A stretch of DNA of 64,000 nt from Pseudeuparius sepicola (GCA_963920635.1 OY987299.1:28598901-28662900); one strand, 5' to 3'. Numbered from the stretch's first letter, positions 44,681 through 57,518 are shown. A program made the numbers and translations. The notes: generated from the sequence alone by a model not told the origin.

Positions 44681-45244
44681 TATATTTTATTGAATTTTTG
44701 AATTACCCAGAAAATCCTGATTCGGTTTTATTCCCATGATTTTTTTTCTAAAACGCACCGTTTTGACGATAGTTAATTTTTAAAGAGCCTTTAATTTTTT
44801 GAAGAGTCCTTTATTTTTCTTCAGAGGAAACAACAAAAGTTTCTTTTTTAGAAAAGATATTACTTTTCCAGTGGCGTATATTTTTTTGTATTAAAATGTA
44901 TGATGGTTGACCATTGAAGGCGGGGGTAGATAGGAAGGAATTATTTTCAATTTATAGCATTTATTAATGTTTGTACAAAACTAAACTGTACCAACTATGT
45001 TTGCTTTAACTGTCGTCCTTTAGGAAAATAAAAAAAAAACGTTAGGATTTCGATACATATTTAGAAGTTTTGCCCATAAAAATTGGACTACCCTGTATAT
45101 TTTATTGAATTTTTGAATTACCCAGAAAATCCTGATTCGGTTTTATTCCCATGATTTTTTTTCTAAAACGCACCGTTTTGACGATAGTTAATTTTTAAAG
45201 AGCCTTTAATTTTTTGAAGAGTCCTTTATTTTTCTTCAGAGGAG
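44421..45244. repeat. Tandem duplication of 412 bp, about 99 percent identical
   Basis: ACAAAAGTTTCTTTTTTAGA begins at 44421 and again at 44833. Differences are one substitution (TTAATATTTG against TTAATGTTTG) and homopolymer-length changes. Each unit contains the right end of the neighbouring foldback and about 150 bp of flank. A very recent event or an assembly artefact are both possible. Confidence 0.93.
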
Positions 45245-45567
45245 ACATGTCGAGCGACTACTCCAAAATAATATTCGTGGATTTTTACGCTATTGTTTCC
45301 CAGTATAATTACAAACAATTGGGTAATCAATAGTTTATGAAAAAAATTCATAAAACACATTCAAATGGTGCCCAATTATCTCAAAAAACTTCCTTGTGAA
45401 TTACTTTTTTGAAAAAAAAAAAGGAACAATAACGTTGAAAGCGACAAATCATTTTGGTGAAGTCTCTTAACCGAAAAAGATAGATACACGGGGTTTACGC
45501 CGTTAATTTGGTATAGCCAAATGTGGAAGCCATACAAAAATATCAACCTATATAACCAAAATGGTTA

Positions 45568-48500
45568 TGTTGAGCGCCAGAAGCCTGAACTATTTAATGG
45601 TTAAACAAAAAGCACATTTTCCAATTTACAATATATCTACAAGTTGAAATTGTACATACAAGAAGTGGTTACAACAAGTGAAGTAGGTAAACTGATTAGT
45701 TAAATTTTATTGGTTACAATTTAGAATTTGTTACTGTTGTGAAGTGAAGAAAACAATATGCAAAATGTTCGATCTTAAAAATACAAAATCAGAGATGTTC
45801 GTGAGCTTAATAAAAAAACACTACGAGCACGAAAAGTTCACGTGATAATTTAAAGTTTTGTTTACGAGCACTTTATTTTGGACGATTGATTTCAACAGAG
45901 TAGGTACCTTAAAACTTCCGGGTCGTTGATACTGGTGAATCGCCACCGTTGCTCCAAGCTTCTTATACGTAGCAGTTGTAGCTATGACCTCGGCTAGACT
46001 CGAGACTCAAGGTTGGGTCGTGGACGATTCAAGTTGGGGCTACACGATGTGCGACCACTGTCAGACGTGTGTCGTAGGATGGTGTGTGTCCGTACTCCGA
46101 TGGTGCTTCGCTCTCGTACCAGAGTGCATGTAAAAAAAACGAACAGTCTCCGAAAACACTGCAGTCGAAAAATCGATGCCTTTACAATGGTCAGTGTTTA
46201 GTTACCTAACAATAATTATATAAAAGGAAATTATGAAGCAATCTGTACAGATTTCGTAACTTAAAGTTTACTTATACTCAACGTTATAATCTCAAGACTG
46301 ATTACCAGACGTAACTTTGACTTAATGAACCTTAAATGATATTAAACCGACAAACAAAATTTACAAGTGAAAATCGAGATATGATCAATTATCTTGGAAA
46401 AACCCGACTCAATTATTTAAACGAACAAATTTGACTTGTACTAAATTACAGAAGATATAACATGGACTAAATACAAAATGATTGGCGACTCTCCGTTCGA
46501 TCTCAGAAACACAAAACTAAAAATTATTACAGCCACAAAAGCTCGATAACCAAAATAAGAACCGTGGTTAAGTTCACATCAATCTCGCGCAACTTAAGGG
46601 TTCGCTTCGATAAGTCTGTGCCAATAAAACAAATTTACAACCAAATTATGGCCACAGTTTGCAGCGCGATGCCCACAGAGAAAAGGGGTGAACAGGCCTA
46701 GGTGAGATAGCTCAAGAAGTCGTCAAAATGATGTTATTAATAAGAAATTATTAAAAATTGAGCAGCTAATTCACCCAGACTGTGTTCCCAGGAGTCCTCT
46801 CCGTGGTTCACCTGCTGCAGTTCCCTGGTGGAACTAGAAAAATGCGTGGAAATCGTCCACTCCCACACCAATGCCACGTGCTCTTAAAACACATGTAAAA
46901 AACAGAAAACCTTAATTAGCACAGCGAAAACAAATGCACACTATATATACAGGGTGAATCAGTTTTTTGTAGCACGACTTTAACAGGTGATAGATCTTCA
47001 AAAAAGAACGGCACTTTTTCGTATAAACTATATCTTTTTAAGGCCTTAGAAAAAAGTTACAGGGTGTTAAAGTTGGAAAAAATATGTGGACTTTATTGAA
47101 TATTTACCAAACTAGTTGAGATATTTAAGTCATATTTGGTATACGTTAAAATGGCATGGGTTAGCATAAAACCTGTTTATATCGAACATCTTGCACAACC
47201 AGTGGCGGAGAAGTGGGTAATTGGTAAAATTATTTTTAGAAAAAAAAACGAATCACCTTGCATTTTAACAAAAGGTATTGAATTTTTTATGTAGATTTTA
47301 ATTGCAGACAAAAATGTCCTCTTGGTATTTGTTCACATGCGTTATAGTTTAATGGCAAATTTAATTTTTTTGTGTTATTTCGGGGTATTTCTGAAAAATT
47401 ATCTAAAAAATTTGCTCCATAAGTAACACTTAAAGTAGAAAAACGTGTTTCTTACTTTAAATAAAGTAACTTTTTCCAATAAACTAACCCATTCAAGGTT
47501 TTACTTTTCAAGATACAGAGCGTAACCTTAATTGTATCTTCCTTAAATGTTTTAGACCCTGTAACTTCAAAAGTATAGCCTTAAATAGGTAAGTTTATTG
47601 GAAAAAGTTACTTTATTTAAAGTAGTAAACACATTATTTCTACTTTAAGTGTTACTTATGGAGCAATTTTTTTAGGCAATTTTCAGAAATACCCCGAAAT
47701 AATACAAAAAAATGAAATTTGCCATTAAACTAGAACACATGCGAACAAATACCAAGAGGACATTTTCGTATGCAATTAAAATCTACATAAAAAATTCAAT
47801 ACCTTTTATTACAATACAAGGTGATTCATTTTTTTTTTCTAAAAATAATTTTACCAATTACCCACTTCTCCGCCACTGGTTGTGCAAGATGTTCGATATT
47901 AACAGATTTTATGCTAACCTATGCCGTTTTAACTAATACCAAATATGACTTAAATATCTCGACTAGTTTTGTAAATATTCAATCAAGTCCGCATATTTCT
48001 TACAATTTTAACAACCTGTAACTTTTTTATAAGGCCTTAAAATGATATAGTTTATAGAATAAAGTGCGGTTATTTTTTGAAGATCTATGATCTGTTAAAG
48101 TCCTGCTACAAAAAACTGATTCACCCTGTAGAACCACTTAAGCCGACCATAAAGTGGGAAATTAGGCTTGAACAGAGATTTTCACATGGCAATTTCGATA
48201 CAGAAAATTCAAGGCCGAATTTCACCCAACGCGACTTTTACCACGAGAAGTCCTCCACTTCTTGTCGTGGGGTCTATTTATAACCTCCTCTGCAAGGATG
48301 ACGACTTCCGGCTTCTAGCATGATCTAGAAGGTCTGGAAAGCTAACTTTTTAATAAAAAATTCAAAATAATACAATCGCAGGCCAGCAAAACAGGCCGCG
48401 GTGTCAATTGCCAATTCTGCCAAACTTTTACCACTGATACTAGACCAGAGAGAAACGTCGAACACAAAGAGTGACGTTAGTAAACGGAATCAACACCGTG

Positions 48501-48741
48501 GCGCTAGTCAATCGCGAAACTGAATAAAGTGAATATTGACTATGATTTACCTCCGACAACGCTTGCAACAATGTAATTGTTCCAATAATACATACCTTCA
48601 AGTGATGAATACAATTTAAACACTCTTGCGACCGGCACATACCCTTTAATCAACATTTTATTTTGAAACACAAGCTCTACATCGAGTAAGCAACATATTA
48701 TACATCAGCTTGTATAGGTGGTTGCAGATGTTAGGGCAACA
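45568..48741 (-). repeat. LTR-like repeat, copy 2, with internal insertion
   Basis: Read on the minus strand it starts TGTTGCCCTAACATCTGCAA and ends GGCTTCTGGCGCTCAACA, giving the TG...CA (TGTTG/CAACA) ends of an LTR. TTATAAATAG near 48275 is in the TATA position. An inverted pair CTTCTAG-catgat-CTAGAAG lies just upstream, near 48313. It is interrupted at 46950-48128. No equal target duplication was found (GGTTA against TTTTT), so the boundaries or a simple solo-LTR origin remain unsure. Confidence 0.5.
46950..48128. mobile_element. ITm-type foldback inserted in the LTR-like repeat, 1.18 kb
   Basis: TA-CAGGGTGAATCAGTTTTTTG pairs with CAAAAAACTGATTCACCCTG-TA, and the arms pair for roughly 500 bp. 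The uninterrupted sequence in the other LTR-like copy (CTTAAGTGGTTTTGTATAGT, near 6566-6582) is the empty site. Relatives lie at 56167-57301 and, as a fragment, near 55325-55400. Confidence 0.9.
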
Positions 48742-49786
48742 TTTTTAAAAATGGTACGTGTATACGGGGTGCGTCGAATTAATAGGAATGAAAGAATGCA
48801 CTTAAAACGTCGTAACGGAAATTAGACAAAATTTTCGTTACACCTATACAAACCGCATCCCGACATCGCGCCACAAATTTAACAACCCCGATGTTTTTGT
48901 CGCATGAGATACCTATCGTGATCGTTGCCAACGGCAATAAGTACGAACCACATAACAAATAGTCCGCGCTGGCCATGGGCCACTCCCGAACGGCGACGTA
49001 ACCGCATCTTTACGACCCACTCCCCCTCGGAAAAGTAAAACAATAAGGGCGACGAGCAGAAGTGTAAAGTTTACGATGGGGCGTATAGGAGAGGTCTCTC
49101 GTATAAGGACACTGTCCCGAACTTCGTTATTTGTAATACGGCCGGGTCGCAGGGCCCCCAACGGCGCGAATGTTATCGACAGGGCCGCTTTTACAACTGG
49201 CGATAAACGGGGGTGTTTAGGATGGACGCCCTTGCGTTACAACCACGGCTAGCGCCGCACGGCGGCGTCTGTCACTTGCACGACGCCGGGGCGAGCTGTG
49301 GCTTCCGACGGGACGGTTCGAGTAGCGGATATTAAATGACATGTTTTATTGTAGAGAACGTTTCAATGTCAGTAATATTCATCATTTAACGTGATCTAAT
49401 AATGAAAGAGAAATGGCTCGTGCGGGACAAAATGTTTTGGTTCTTAACGACACTTACATACGGAAACTCAACTGGTACCTACATCACCGAGTATCTTCTA
49501 TTATTCTGTTATCATTATTATTGGGGCCGTTAAATATTCATTTTGATTGATACCTAATAATCTTGAAAACGAAAACAGTAGTTCATATTCTTGAAGTGAA
49601 GTAGGAGAAGACCAGATGAGAAATAAAACTTACATCCCAACCCCACAAACAAAGCTTTTTAATGAGATCCCCATCTAGGGGATCACCTTCAGCAGAATAA
49701 TAGTAGTGGTCAGCCAACAAAGCTAAAAAAGCAAAGTAGGATGAAATAACATTGAAATTTTATTCATTAATTTAATTATAAACATA
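48742..49786. other. GC-rich island followed by a diverged repeat fragment
   Basis: About 48960-49330 is GC-rich and single copy within the window, with several TTTACGA, AATAAGG, TTTACAA and GATAAAC motifs. The segment 49380-49545 resembles part of 51500-51680 (AAATGGCTCGTG...GACAAAATG, and TTAAATATTCATTTTGATT). Confidence 0.4.
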
Positions 49787-49788
49787 TA

Positions 49789-50984
49789 CAGGGTGGCCCT
49801 ATTTCGAGTCTATGCATGGGATCTTGGTTATATTAAGAGATATGAGGTCGGTTAAATTGGGGCAAAGTTGCAGAATTTGATGCCGAGTAACAAGGTAAAA
49901 AAAATTTTGGCTGGCGAAGGAACTGAAAATTGTCGTTTTCTTTTTTCTTTTTTCAAACGAAAACGAAAAGGGCTGGGTAGTTCTAAGTTAAACATTATTA
50001 AGGCACTTCTTTACAAATATTATTTTTCTTATGGGGGCCATATTGGATTTTTGCATTTTTGAAAAGAGGATTTTTTCTGGTTAAAATGATATGTCACACA
50101 TTATGTTTTACTTTGTTTTTCTTGCCGTAATATCAAATTAATCGTTTTTGCATAGAGTGCCTTGGAAACATAAGCCTCATAACGTTTGATAGTATAGTAC
50201 AATTTTAAGTGTCACGAATACTTTATTTTACTGAAAAAATGTCATTTTTCACATGAAGAAAATCGTGACATGATTCAAATTTATTATTCCTCAAATATAA
50301 ATGACGACAAAGGGATATTATTAGTGCTGCATTGTGCCTTGAGGCACAAGGACAAATTGAACATTTATTGTCTACTCGTCTAGGTTTTTATTCTTGTGTT
50401 TCCAGTTTGACTTTATGGCAAATGACGAATAAATAGCAAGATCTCAGACCATACTCTTGTGGTATATTTATGATTTATTTAATCAAAAATTTAACATTAA
50501 CAGAATTTTTACTGAACGGTTAAATAATATTCCAAAGCACACTTCGCAACAATGGGTAACAACTAGGCTTATGTTTCCAAGGCACTCTATGCAAAAACGT
50601 CAAACATTACGGGGGTTATGTTTCCAAGGCACTCTATCCAAAAACGATTAATTTGATATTACGGCAAGAAAAACAAAGTAAATCATAATGTGTGACATAT
50701 CATTTTAACCAGAAAAAAAATGCGAGGTCACATTTAGATTCCTTGTAAAAAGTGCCTTAATAATGTTTAACTTAGAAATGTCAAGCAGCCTTCATTTTCG
50801 TTAAAAAAAAACGAAATCGCCAATTTTCAGTTTTTTCGCATTATTTTCAAAATGAGAAGAGCCAGCCAAGTTTTTTTACCATGTTACTCGGCATCAAATT
50901 CTGCAACTTTACCCCAATTTAACCGACCTCGTATCTCTTAAGATAACCAAGATCTCCATACAGACTCGAAATACGGTCACCCTG
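49789..50984. mobile_element. ITm-type foldback, 1.2 kb
   Basis: TA-CAGGGTGGCCCTATTTCGAG pairs with CTCGAAATACGGTCACCCTG-TA. The arms include GATGCCGAGTAACAAGG and GCCGTAATATCAAATTAATC with their complements. The right arm contains a local duplication of TTATGTTTCCAAGGCACTCT near 50569 and 50614. No transposase is seen. Confidence 0.87.
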
Positions 50985-51114
50985 TATAGTCGTGTAGCCG
51001 AATGTTCTAGTCGGTTAAAAATTAAAAAAAGTTATAAGGTTGTTTCACTTTTAAGTGAGACACTCTATTATTCTAATCGGAAAGAAACGTAGACTCCAGA
51101 ACAACAAAAATATA

Positions 51115-51444
51115 CAGGGTGTTATCACAATACAATATTTTTTTATTTGAGACTGAATTGATTTTCTGAATGCATATTTGGAAAACCTGGGACAAATTAC
51201 AGAGGAATGCATTTTTAGGGTAAAAAATATGAAAATTTGAAGAAATAAGGCAAGGGGAGGTTTTCTACTCTTGGACCCTGTATGTCACCCCCAATCTGTT
51301 CCGTTCTTTTTTAGAAGTTTTGACTAAAATTATTGCATTTTTTTTCTATGAGAAAAATTCATGCAAAATTTCAATCAAATATCTTAAAAATGACACCGAG
51401 TTACTAACAGAACTGTTTTTAAAAATTAAACTTTAAACACCCTG
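51115..51444. mobile_element. ITm-like MITE, 330 bp, short TIR
   Basis: TA-CAGGGTGTTATCACAATAC at the left and TTTAAACACCCTG-TA at the right pair for only about 9 bp. All but its first 6 bp are part of the tandem duplication, and the second copy is at 52967-53190. Confidence 0.6.
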
Positions 51445-52966
51445 TATTTTAAAGTCGTCTAAATGAAAGATGTCATGAGATAAGTAAAACTATTTTAAAC
51501 AAAATGAATATTTAGTGTCCCCATTATAATTTTAAAAGAAATGGCTCGTGGCATATGGGACAAAATGCTTTGGTAATTGGCAACACCAAACTAGTTTCCA
51601 GTATCTAATGGAAATTATGTATGGATCTTTCGGAGGTGTGGGGGGACACTAAATATTCATTCTGTTTAATCATCGTTTGGCTATAGACGTAAGCACACGA
51701 GGATTGAAACTCACTTGTTGATTTCTATATATTAGAAGAGACTCGGTTATGAATCAAAGAGTTTTTTGCTCCCCGTATGTATGCTTCTTCTGGTTTTTCC
51801 ACCGCGCCGCGCCGCTTTGCCGAGTTCTTTTTATATGTCGATCGACCGGTCGATATATACACACTCACATTGCTTTGGTTTTGGCAGTACCAACTAGATG
51901 GCGTTGGATGGTAAATGCTCACCGCATTATACTATTTCCTATTCCACTTAGCCAACGTAATCTGGGTTCTTCGATGAGGTGCGCTGCGTCTGCCTGATAA
52001 GGGCCAACAAGCCCGAAACAGGTACCTGTCGTGGTCTGCACCCCTCCGAAAGACCCATACATAATTTCCATTAGATATTGGAAACTAGTTTGGTGTTGCC
52101 AATTACCAAAGCATTTTGTCCCATATGCCACGAGCTATTTTTTTTAGACTATTTTAGGCCATACAAACAATCTGTGGACAATGGATTGATATAACTTTTT
52201 TTAACACAACACCCTGTATTAACCCCAATGTTGTGATGTTTCCAAGGTGAAACGCTAAAAGGCCTGGGCTAAAGACTAAAACTGGTTGCGTCGGATTTCG
52301 CGTTAGCAATTATTTTAATCTTATTTTCTATTATAAACATTTTTTTAAAACGTGCGGAAATCCATTACGTAAATCCCACTCTCCCGGAGTATGCTTCCGG
52401 TTTCCATAATAATTACCTATGCCCCCGCCTGGGGAACCGCGATATACCGATTAGGAGAAAAAAAACCTGAATCATTACTCCCCTGTTAATTTTCTCTTTG
52501 TATAGCGACACAAAGTAAATGCCGCCTCGAAATATCAGGGGCGAGGTCGGCGGCGCTCCCTTCTTCGCCCTCATAAAAAATGGAGGCGCCTTTAGATAGG
52601 GGAACGTCCATCTGAGATTTGAAGTTTGATGTTTGTCTTTGAACAAAGCTTTAATTAAAACGAAAAATGTTAAATTAATGTTTCATGGATCCTCGGGGAT
52701 ATTTTTTTCAATATAGTCTTCTTGATATCGATCAAACTTTAAAAATTTTAAAGGTATACAGAGTATAACAAAAAACAGGTTATGATGTTAACTGTTTTTT
52801 TTTGCTCTAAAATATGGTAATTTAGCTTGACTTACCAATTTACAGAAATGCTTCCATTATTTGAAATTTTAATATTCATTTTTACTACTATTTTTCATTT
52901 TTTAGTATTTTATTAGTTTTATTCTGCCCCCTTCATATTTTTTCTGACGTGTGCCAATGAAAATTT
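51121..52966 (+). repeat. Segmental tandem duplication, unit A
   Basis: It runs from GTTATCACAATACAATATTT to CGTGTGCCAATGAAAATTT and is followed directly by unit B. Shared content includes a GC-rich block (52350-52640 against 53670-53950). Unit A carries the extra segment 51498-52147. Confidence 0.9.
51498..52147. mobile_element. 650-bp insertion in unit A
   Basis: ACTATTTTA flanks it on both sides (51489-51497 and 52148-52156). Unit B has the uninterrupted site at about 53235-53245. Inside, CATATGGGACAAAATGCTTT and about 90 further bases pair with 52050-52137, and a short outer pair brackets the left arm. The central part recurs at 59470-60760. A 9-11-bp duplication and an unusual nested palindrome leave the class open. 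Confidence 0.7.
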
Positions 52967-54282
52967 GTTATCACAATAAAATATTTTTTACTTGAGACTG
53001 AATTGATTTTCTGAATACATATTTGGAAAACTTGGGACAAATTACAGAGGAATGCATTTTTAGGGTTTTGACTAAAATTATTGCACATTTTTTTCTATGA
53101 GAAAAATTCATGCCAAATTTCAATCAAATATCTTGAAAATGACACCGAGTTGCTAACAGAACTGTTTTTAAAAATTAAACTTTAACACCCTGTATTTTAA
53201 AGTCGTCTAAATGAAAGATGTCATAAGATAAGTAAGACTATTTTAGGTCATACAAACAATCTGTGGACAATGGATTGACATAACTTTTTTTAGCAGCCTG
53301 TATTATCTCTCATAAAATATCTTGTTTGCTATAATAACCCCAATCTTGTGAGGTCGCTACATATATTGTGATGTTTCCAAGGTGAAACGCTAAAAGGCCT
53401 GGGCTAAAGCGTTGACTGGCGTATTAATAAGACTTCTCACGGCTATAGTTTCATGTCCTGAAAAGTAGATGTCGCCTATGGTCAACAATGTATTTTGCAT
53501 TGTATTTTGTCTCCAGGAAGCGCATGGTGAGCCAGGGAACTGCCAAACATGACAGCCGTGAGCAGTCTTTATTAATACGTCAGTCAACGGCTAAAGACTA
53601 AAACTGGTTGCGTCGGATTTCGCGTTAGCAATTATTTTAATCTTATTTTCTATTATAAACATTTTTTTAAAACGTGCGGAAATCCATTACGTAAATCCCA
53701 CTCTCCCGGAGTATGCTTCCGGTTTCCATAATAATTATGCCACCGCCTGGGGAACCGCGATATACCGATTAGGAGAAAAAAAACCTGAATCATTACTCCC
53801 CTGTTAATTTTCTCTTTGTACACACAAAGTAAATGCCGCCTCGAAATATCAGCGGCGAGGTCGGCGGCGCTCCCTTATTCGCCCTCATAAAAAATGGAGG
53901 CGCCTTTAGATAGGGGAACGTCCATCTGAGATTTGAAGTTAGATGTTTGTCTTTGAACAAAGCTTTAATTAAAACGAAAAATGTTAAATTAATGTTTCAT
54001 GGATCCTCGGGGACATTTTTTTCAATATAGTCTTCTTGATATCGATCAAACTTTAAAAATTTTAAAGGTGTACAGAGTGTAACAAAAAAACAGGTTATAA
54101 TGTTAACTGCCCATTTTTTGGCTTTAAAATATGGTAATTTTGCTTGACTTACCAATTTACAGAAATGCTTCCATTATTTGAAATTTTAATATTAATTTTT
54201 ACTACTATTTGTCTTTTTTAATATTTTATTAGTTTTATTCTGTCCCCTTCATATTTTTTCTCACGTGTGCCAATGGAAATTT
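52967..54282 (+). repeat. Segmental tandem duplication, unit B
   Basis: It runs from GTTATCACAATAAAATATTT to CGTGTGCCAATGGAAATTT. It lacks the 650-bp insertion and about 75 bp present in unit A near 51236-51310, and it gained the MITE 53410-53589. The GC-rich block is about 97 percent like that of unit A by eye. Confidence 0.9.
53410..53589. mobile_element. 180-bp MITE with 7-bp TSD, copy 1
   Basis: The ends are CGTTGACTGGCGTATTAATA and its near complement. Flanks are GCTAAAG on both sides (53403-53409 and 53590-53596). Unit A has a single GCTAAAG (52268-52274) with no insert, so the duplication is exact. An inverted second copy is at 57339-57518. Confidence 0.95.
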
Positions 54283-54677
54283 TCTTCCAATGTCATGACG
54301 TCGTGAAATTCAGAATATTGTGTTACTCTTGATAATTTCTCACTAAACGCGTTTTTTTTTTAGATAAAGTGGGTTGCACTTAATAACATTTTCAAATTTA
54401 TAAAAAAACGCCCCAGAAATAATTGATAGACAATATAACTGAGTACTTAAAGATCATATCAGATTTTATATAGAATTTCTGTAAACATGGGATCATTTAT
54501 ATTTACGTTTTTACACATTTTTTACTTACTTGATTGTTTTTATTAAAAATAATAACAACAATAACACAGATTTCACAAGCAGGATAGGTAAACTCACTTA
54601 TTAATTAATACATATGTTTAACTGCCATTTCAAGTATGTAGTGTTGTCTGTAAAATCTTAATTTCGTTTCGTTTCAG
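54283..54677. other. AT-rich stretch, nothing recognised
   Basis: It leads up to the T-rich acceptor of the following exon candidate. Confidence 0.4.
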
Positions 54678-54789
54678 AAAAAAATTGGAAAGTTCAAAGG
54701 ATATATTATAAAGCCACCTTCAGTTGCGTTTCTTCTTCGAATTCGTTTGTTGCGTTTGCAAAGAGAAACTATTCAGTTGGCACAAACGA
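54678..54789 (+). CDS. Possible internal exon, function unknown
   Basis: A strong acceptor, TTTCGTTTCGTTTCAG, and a consensus donor, CGA|GTAAGTA, bound 112 bp that are open in two frames. One reads KKIGKFKGYIIKPPSVAFLL then RIRLLRLQRETIQLAQT; the other NWKVQRIYYKATFSCVSSSN. Neither resembles a family I know. It could be an untranslated or alternative exon, or a chance pairing of splice sites. Confidence 0.3.
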
Positions 54790-55619
54790 GTAAGTATTTC
54801 ATTCCCTTTAACTAACTATATCCCATAAGACAACGTCTAATTTCTGGACGATCCGCCACTGGCTTCTACTTCGAAAAACCGACGACTTCTTAATAAATTA
54901 TACCGGAGGAAATTTCCGGCGCGCCACAAAATTCTGCATTAATTTCGCGGTCTCCGTTCCCCACTTTATTTATCGGTTAGTGGGCAGGAGGTCGCGGATC
55001 ATCCGCCCGCCCGGTTGGATCAATGCCCCCGTCAAACTTTCTGGGGTAGGATTTTCCGAGGCGACGTAATCGCCCCAGTTTCTCCAAGATGTTAGAGAAA
55101 TCGCACCATTCGTGCGCCAATCATAACCACGCGCTTTTACAGGACGCTTTCTGTTAATGTCCACCAAAACACGTCCTGACCCGAAATAGTTCTTTTCCTA
55201 ACAAGTGCAGAAATTTGTACTTTTCAGCACGCGACTGCAGTTGAGATGCTTCGATGCTAAACGTTCCGCGATATCTTTCGAAATATAAATGTTATGAATC
55301 GAAGAAGTCTTTCAACAAAGAATATGCAAAGTGAGTCAGTTTTTTGTAGCAGGACTTTAATTAACATTGGACAGAAAATCACATTTTATAAATTTTATAT
55401 CAATATAGCCCACAAATGCTTCAATTCCAGATACGGGGTTATTCCTTGTACTTTTACAATTAGAGTTAGAGCGTTGTGGGGTGGGGATCTATTTAACATA
55501 ATAATTAATTTTGATCAATTACACATTTGTTGGATTATTTAAACACATTTTTTTAAAAATAATTTGAGTTGATTTATAAATGTTCTTTAAGAATGAACAA
55601 TTAAACGAATAAGTGAAAT
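54790..55619. other. GC-rich island at 54860-55180, then AT-rich DNA
   Basis: The island is single copy within the window and includes ATTAATTT, TTATTTATCGG and CCAATCATAACCACG. No gene is supported. A fragment of the 46950-48128 foldback terminus lies near 55325-55400. Confidence 0.35.
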
Positions 55620-56166
55620 TAAACCTGAATTGGAATAAATAGCTTAATACGAATCTGAAATTAAAATGATTCTAAAGTAAGCAAAAAAAATTTTTTCAGA
55701 AGGGTTAATAATATACCCCTTAATACCACTATCCTAGTCAGCTGGTAAACTCGCGCGCCAAGACTGGCAGATACCAGTTGTTGCACAAGATATCGTAAAT
55801 TTACTCTTTTTTACAATTTAACAAAAACACAAAAAAATGTAAAAATATTGAAAAAGTCCTAAAAGGTCAATATTTTTGTGGCTTTTAAATTTTTCTGCTG
55901 TGACGGTAAAATCATGGTCTAAGTTGATTTATTACCCTTTTGACTAGCTTTTTGATTTTCTAATGTCAATCCATTTCTTCTTTTGTAAATGTACAAACGC
56001 ACTACCTATCAGTAGGTAGGTACCTACTGTTTAGAGCAATTGTAAAAAAATGCAACTTATCTACACAGGTTTTCTTCTATTGGTGAGCGTGAGAACTTAG
56101 CATCCCCTGGCGCATACTGATCTGGCATTTTAAAGGTATCGTCTGGCGAACAATATGTAATATATA

Positions 56167-57301
56167 CAGGGTGATTCAGTTTTATTCTGCGACACTTCAA
56201 CAGGTGATAGAAAACCAAAAAATAACCGCACTTTCTTCTATAAACTATATCATTTTAAGGCCTTATAAAAAAGTTACAGGGTGTTAAATTTGTAAGAAAT
56301 ATGTGGAATTTATTGAACATTTACCAAACTAGTTGAGATATTTAAGTCATATTTGGTATACGTTATAACAGCATGAGTTAGCATAAAACCTGTTAATATC
56401 AAACACCTTGAACAACCAGTGGTGTAGAAGTGGGTAATTAGTAAAATTGTTTTTACAAAAAAAATTAACCACCTTGTATAGCAATAAAATATATTCAATT
56501 TCTTATGTATATTTTAATTGTAAACAAACACGTTGTCTTAGCATTTTTTATTATTATTTCGTATTATTTCGGGGTACTTCTGAATAATTAACTTAAAATT
56601 TCGCTCCATAAGTAACACTCAAAGCAGAAAAAATGTGTTTCTTACTTTAAATACAGCAACTTTTCCCAATAAACTTACCCATTCAAGGTTTTACTTTTCA
56701 AGATACAGAGCGTAACATTAATTGTATCTTCCTTAAATGTTTTAGACCCTGTATCTTCAAAAGTATAGCCTTAAATATAGGGAAGTTTATTGGAAAAAGT
56801 TACTTTATTTCAAGTAGCAAACACATTATTTCTACTTTAAGTGATACTTATGGAGCAAATTTTTTAGATAATTTTTCAGAAATACCCCGAAATAATACAA
56901 AAAATCATATTTGCCACGAAACCATGACACATACAAAAAATTACCAAGAGGGCATTTTTGTTTAAAATTAAAATTTACATAAGAAATTGAATACATTTTA
57001 TTGCTATACAAGGTGGTTCTTTTTTTTTCTAAAAACAATTATACTAATTACCTACTTCTACGCCACTGGTTGTTCAAGGTGTTTAACCCATGCCGTTATA
57101 ACCTGTACCAAATATGACTTAAATATCTCAACTAGTTTGGTAAGTATTCAATAAATACCACTTGTTTCTTAAAACTTTAACACCCTGTAACTTTTTAATA
57201 AGGCCTTAAAATGATATACCTAGTTTATAAAAGAAAGTGGGGTTATTTTTTGGTTTTCTATCACCTGTTGAAGTGTCGCAGAATAAAACTGAATCACCCT
57301 G
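56167..57301. mobile_element. ITm-type foldback, 1.14 kb
   Basis: TA-CAGGGTGATTCAGTTTTATT pairs with AATAAAACTGAATCACCCTG-TA. The interior closely resembles 46950-48128 (AACTAGTTGAGATATTTAAG, GAAATACCCCGAAATAATAC). The two differ in the first 40 bp of the termini, so they are subfamilies. No transposase is seen. Confidence 0.9.
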
Positions 57302-57338
57302 TATAATGAGAAATCAAGTAAGTAGAAAAGGGATATAG

Positions 57339-57518
57339 CGTTGACTGACGCACTAATAAAGAGTGCTCACGGATGACATGTTTGACAGTTCTCTGACTCA
57401 CCATGCGCTTCCCAGAGACAAAATACAATGCAAAATACATTCTTGACCATAGGCGCCATCTACTTTTGAGAATATGAAGCTATAGCCGTGAGAAGCCTTA
57501 TGAATACGTCAGTCAACG
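57339..57518. mobile_element. 180-bp MITE with 7-bp TSD, copy 2
   Basis: The ends are CGTTGACTGACGCACTAATA and its near complement. It is inverted relative to copy 1 and the same length. GATATAG lies on both sides (57332-57338 and 57519-57525). Confidence 0.93.

Noticed and set aside
45568..48741. Pair of LTRs of one retrotransposon together with 6019-8917
   Set aside because: The two copies are inverted and diverged, lie 37 kb apart and enclose no retroviral genes.
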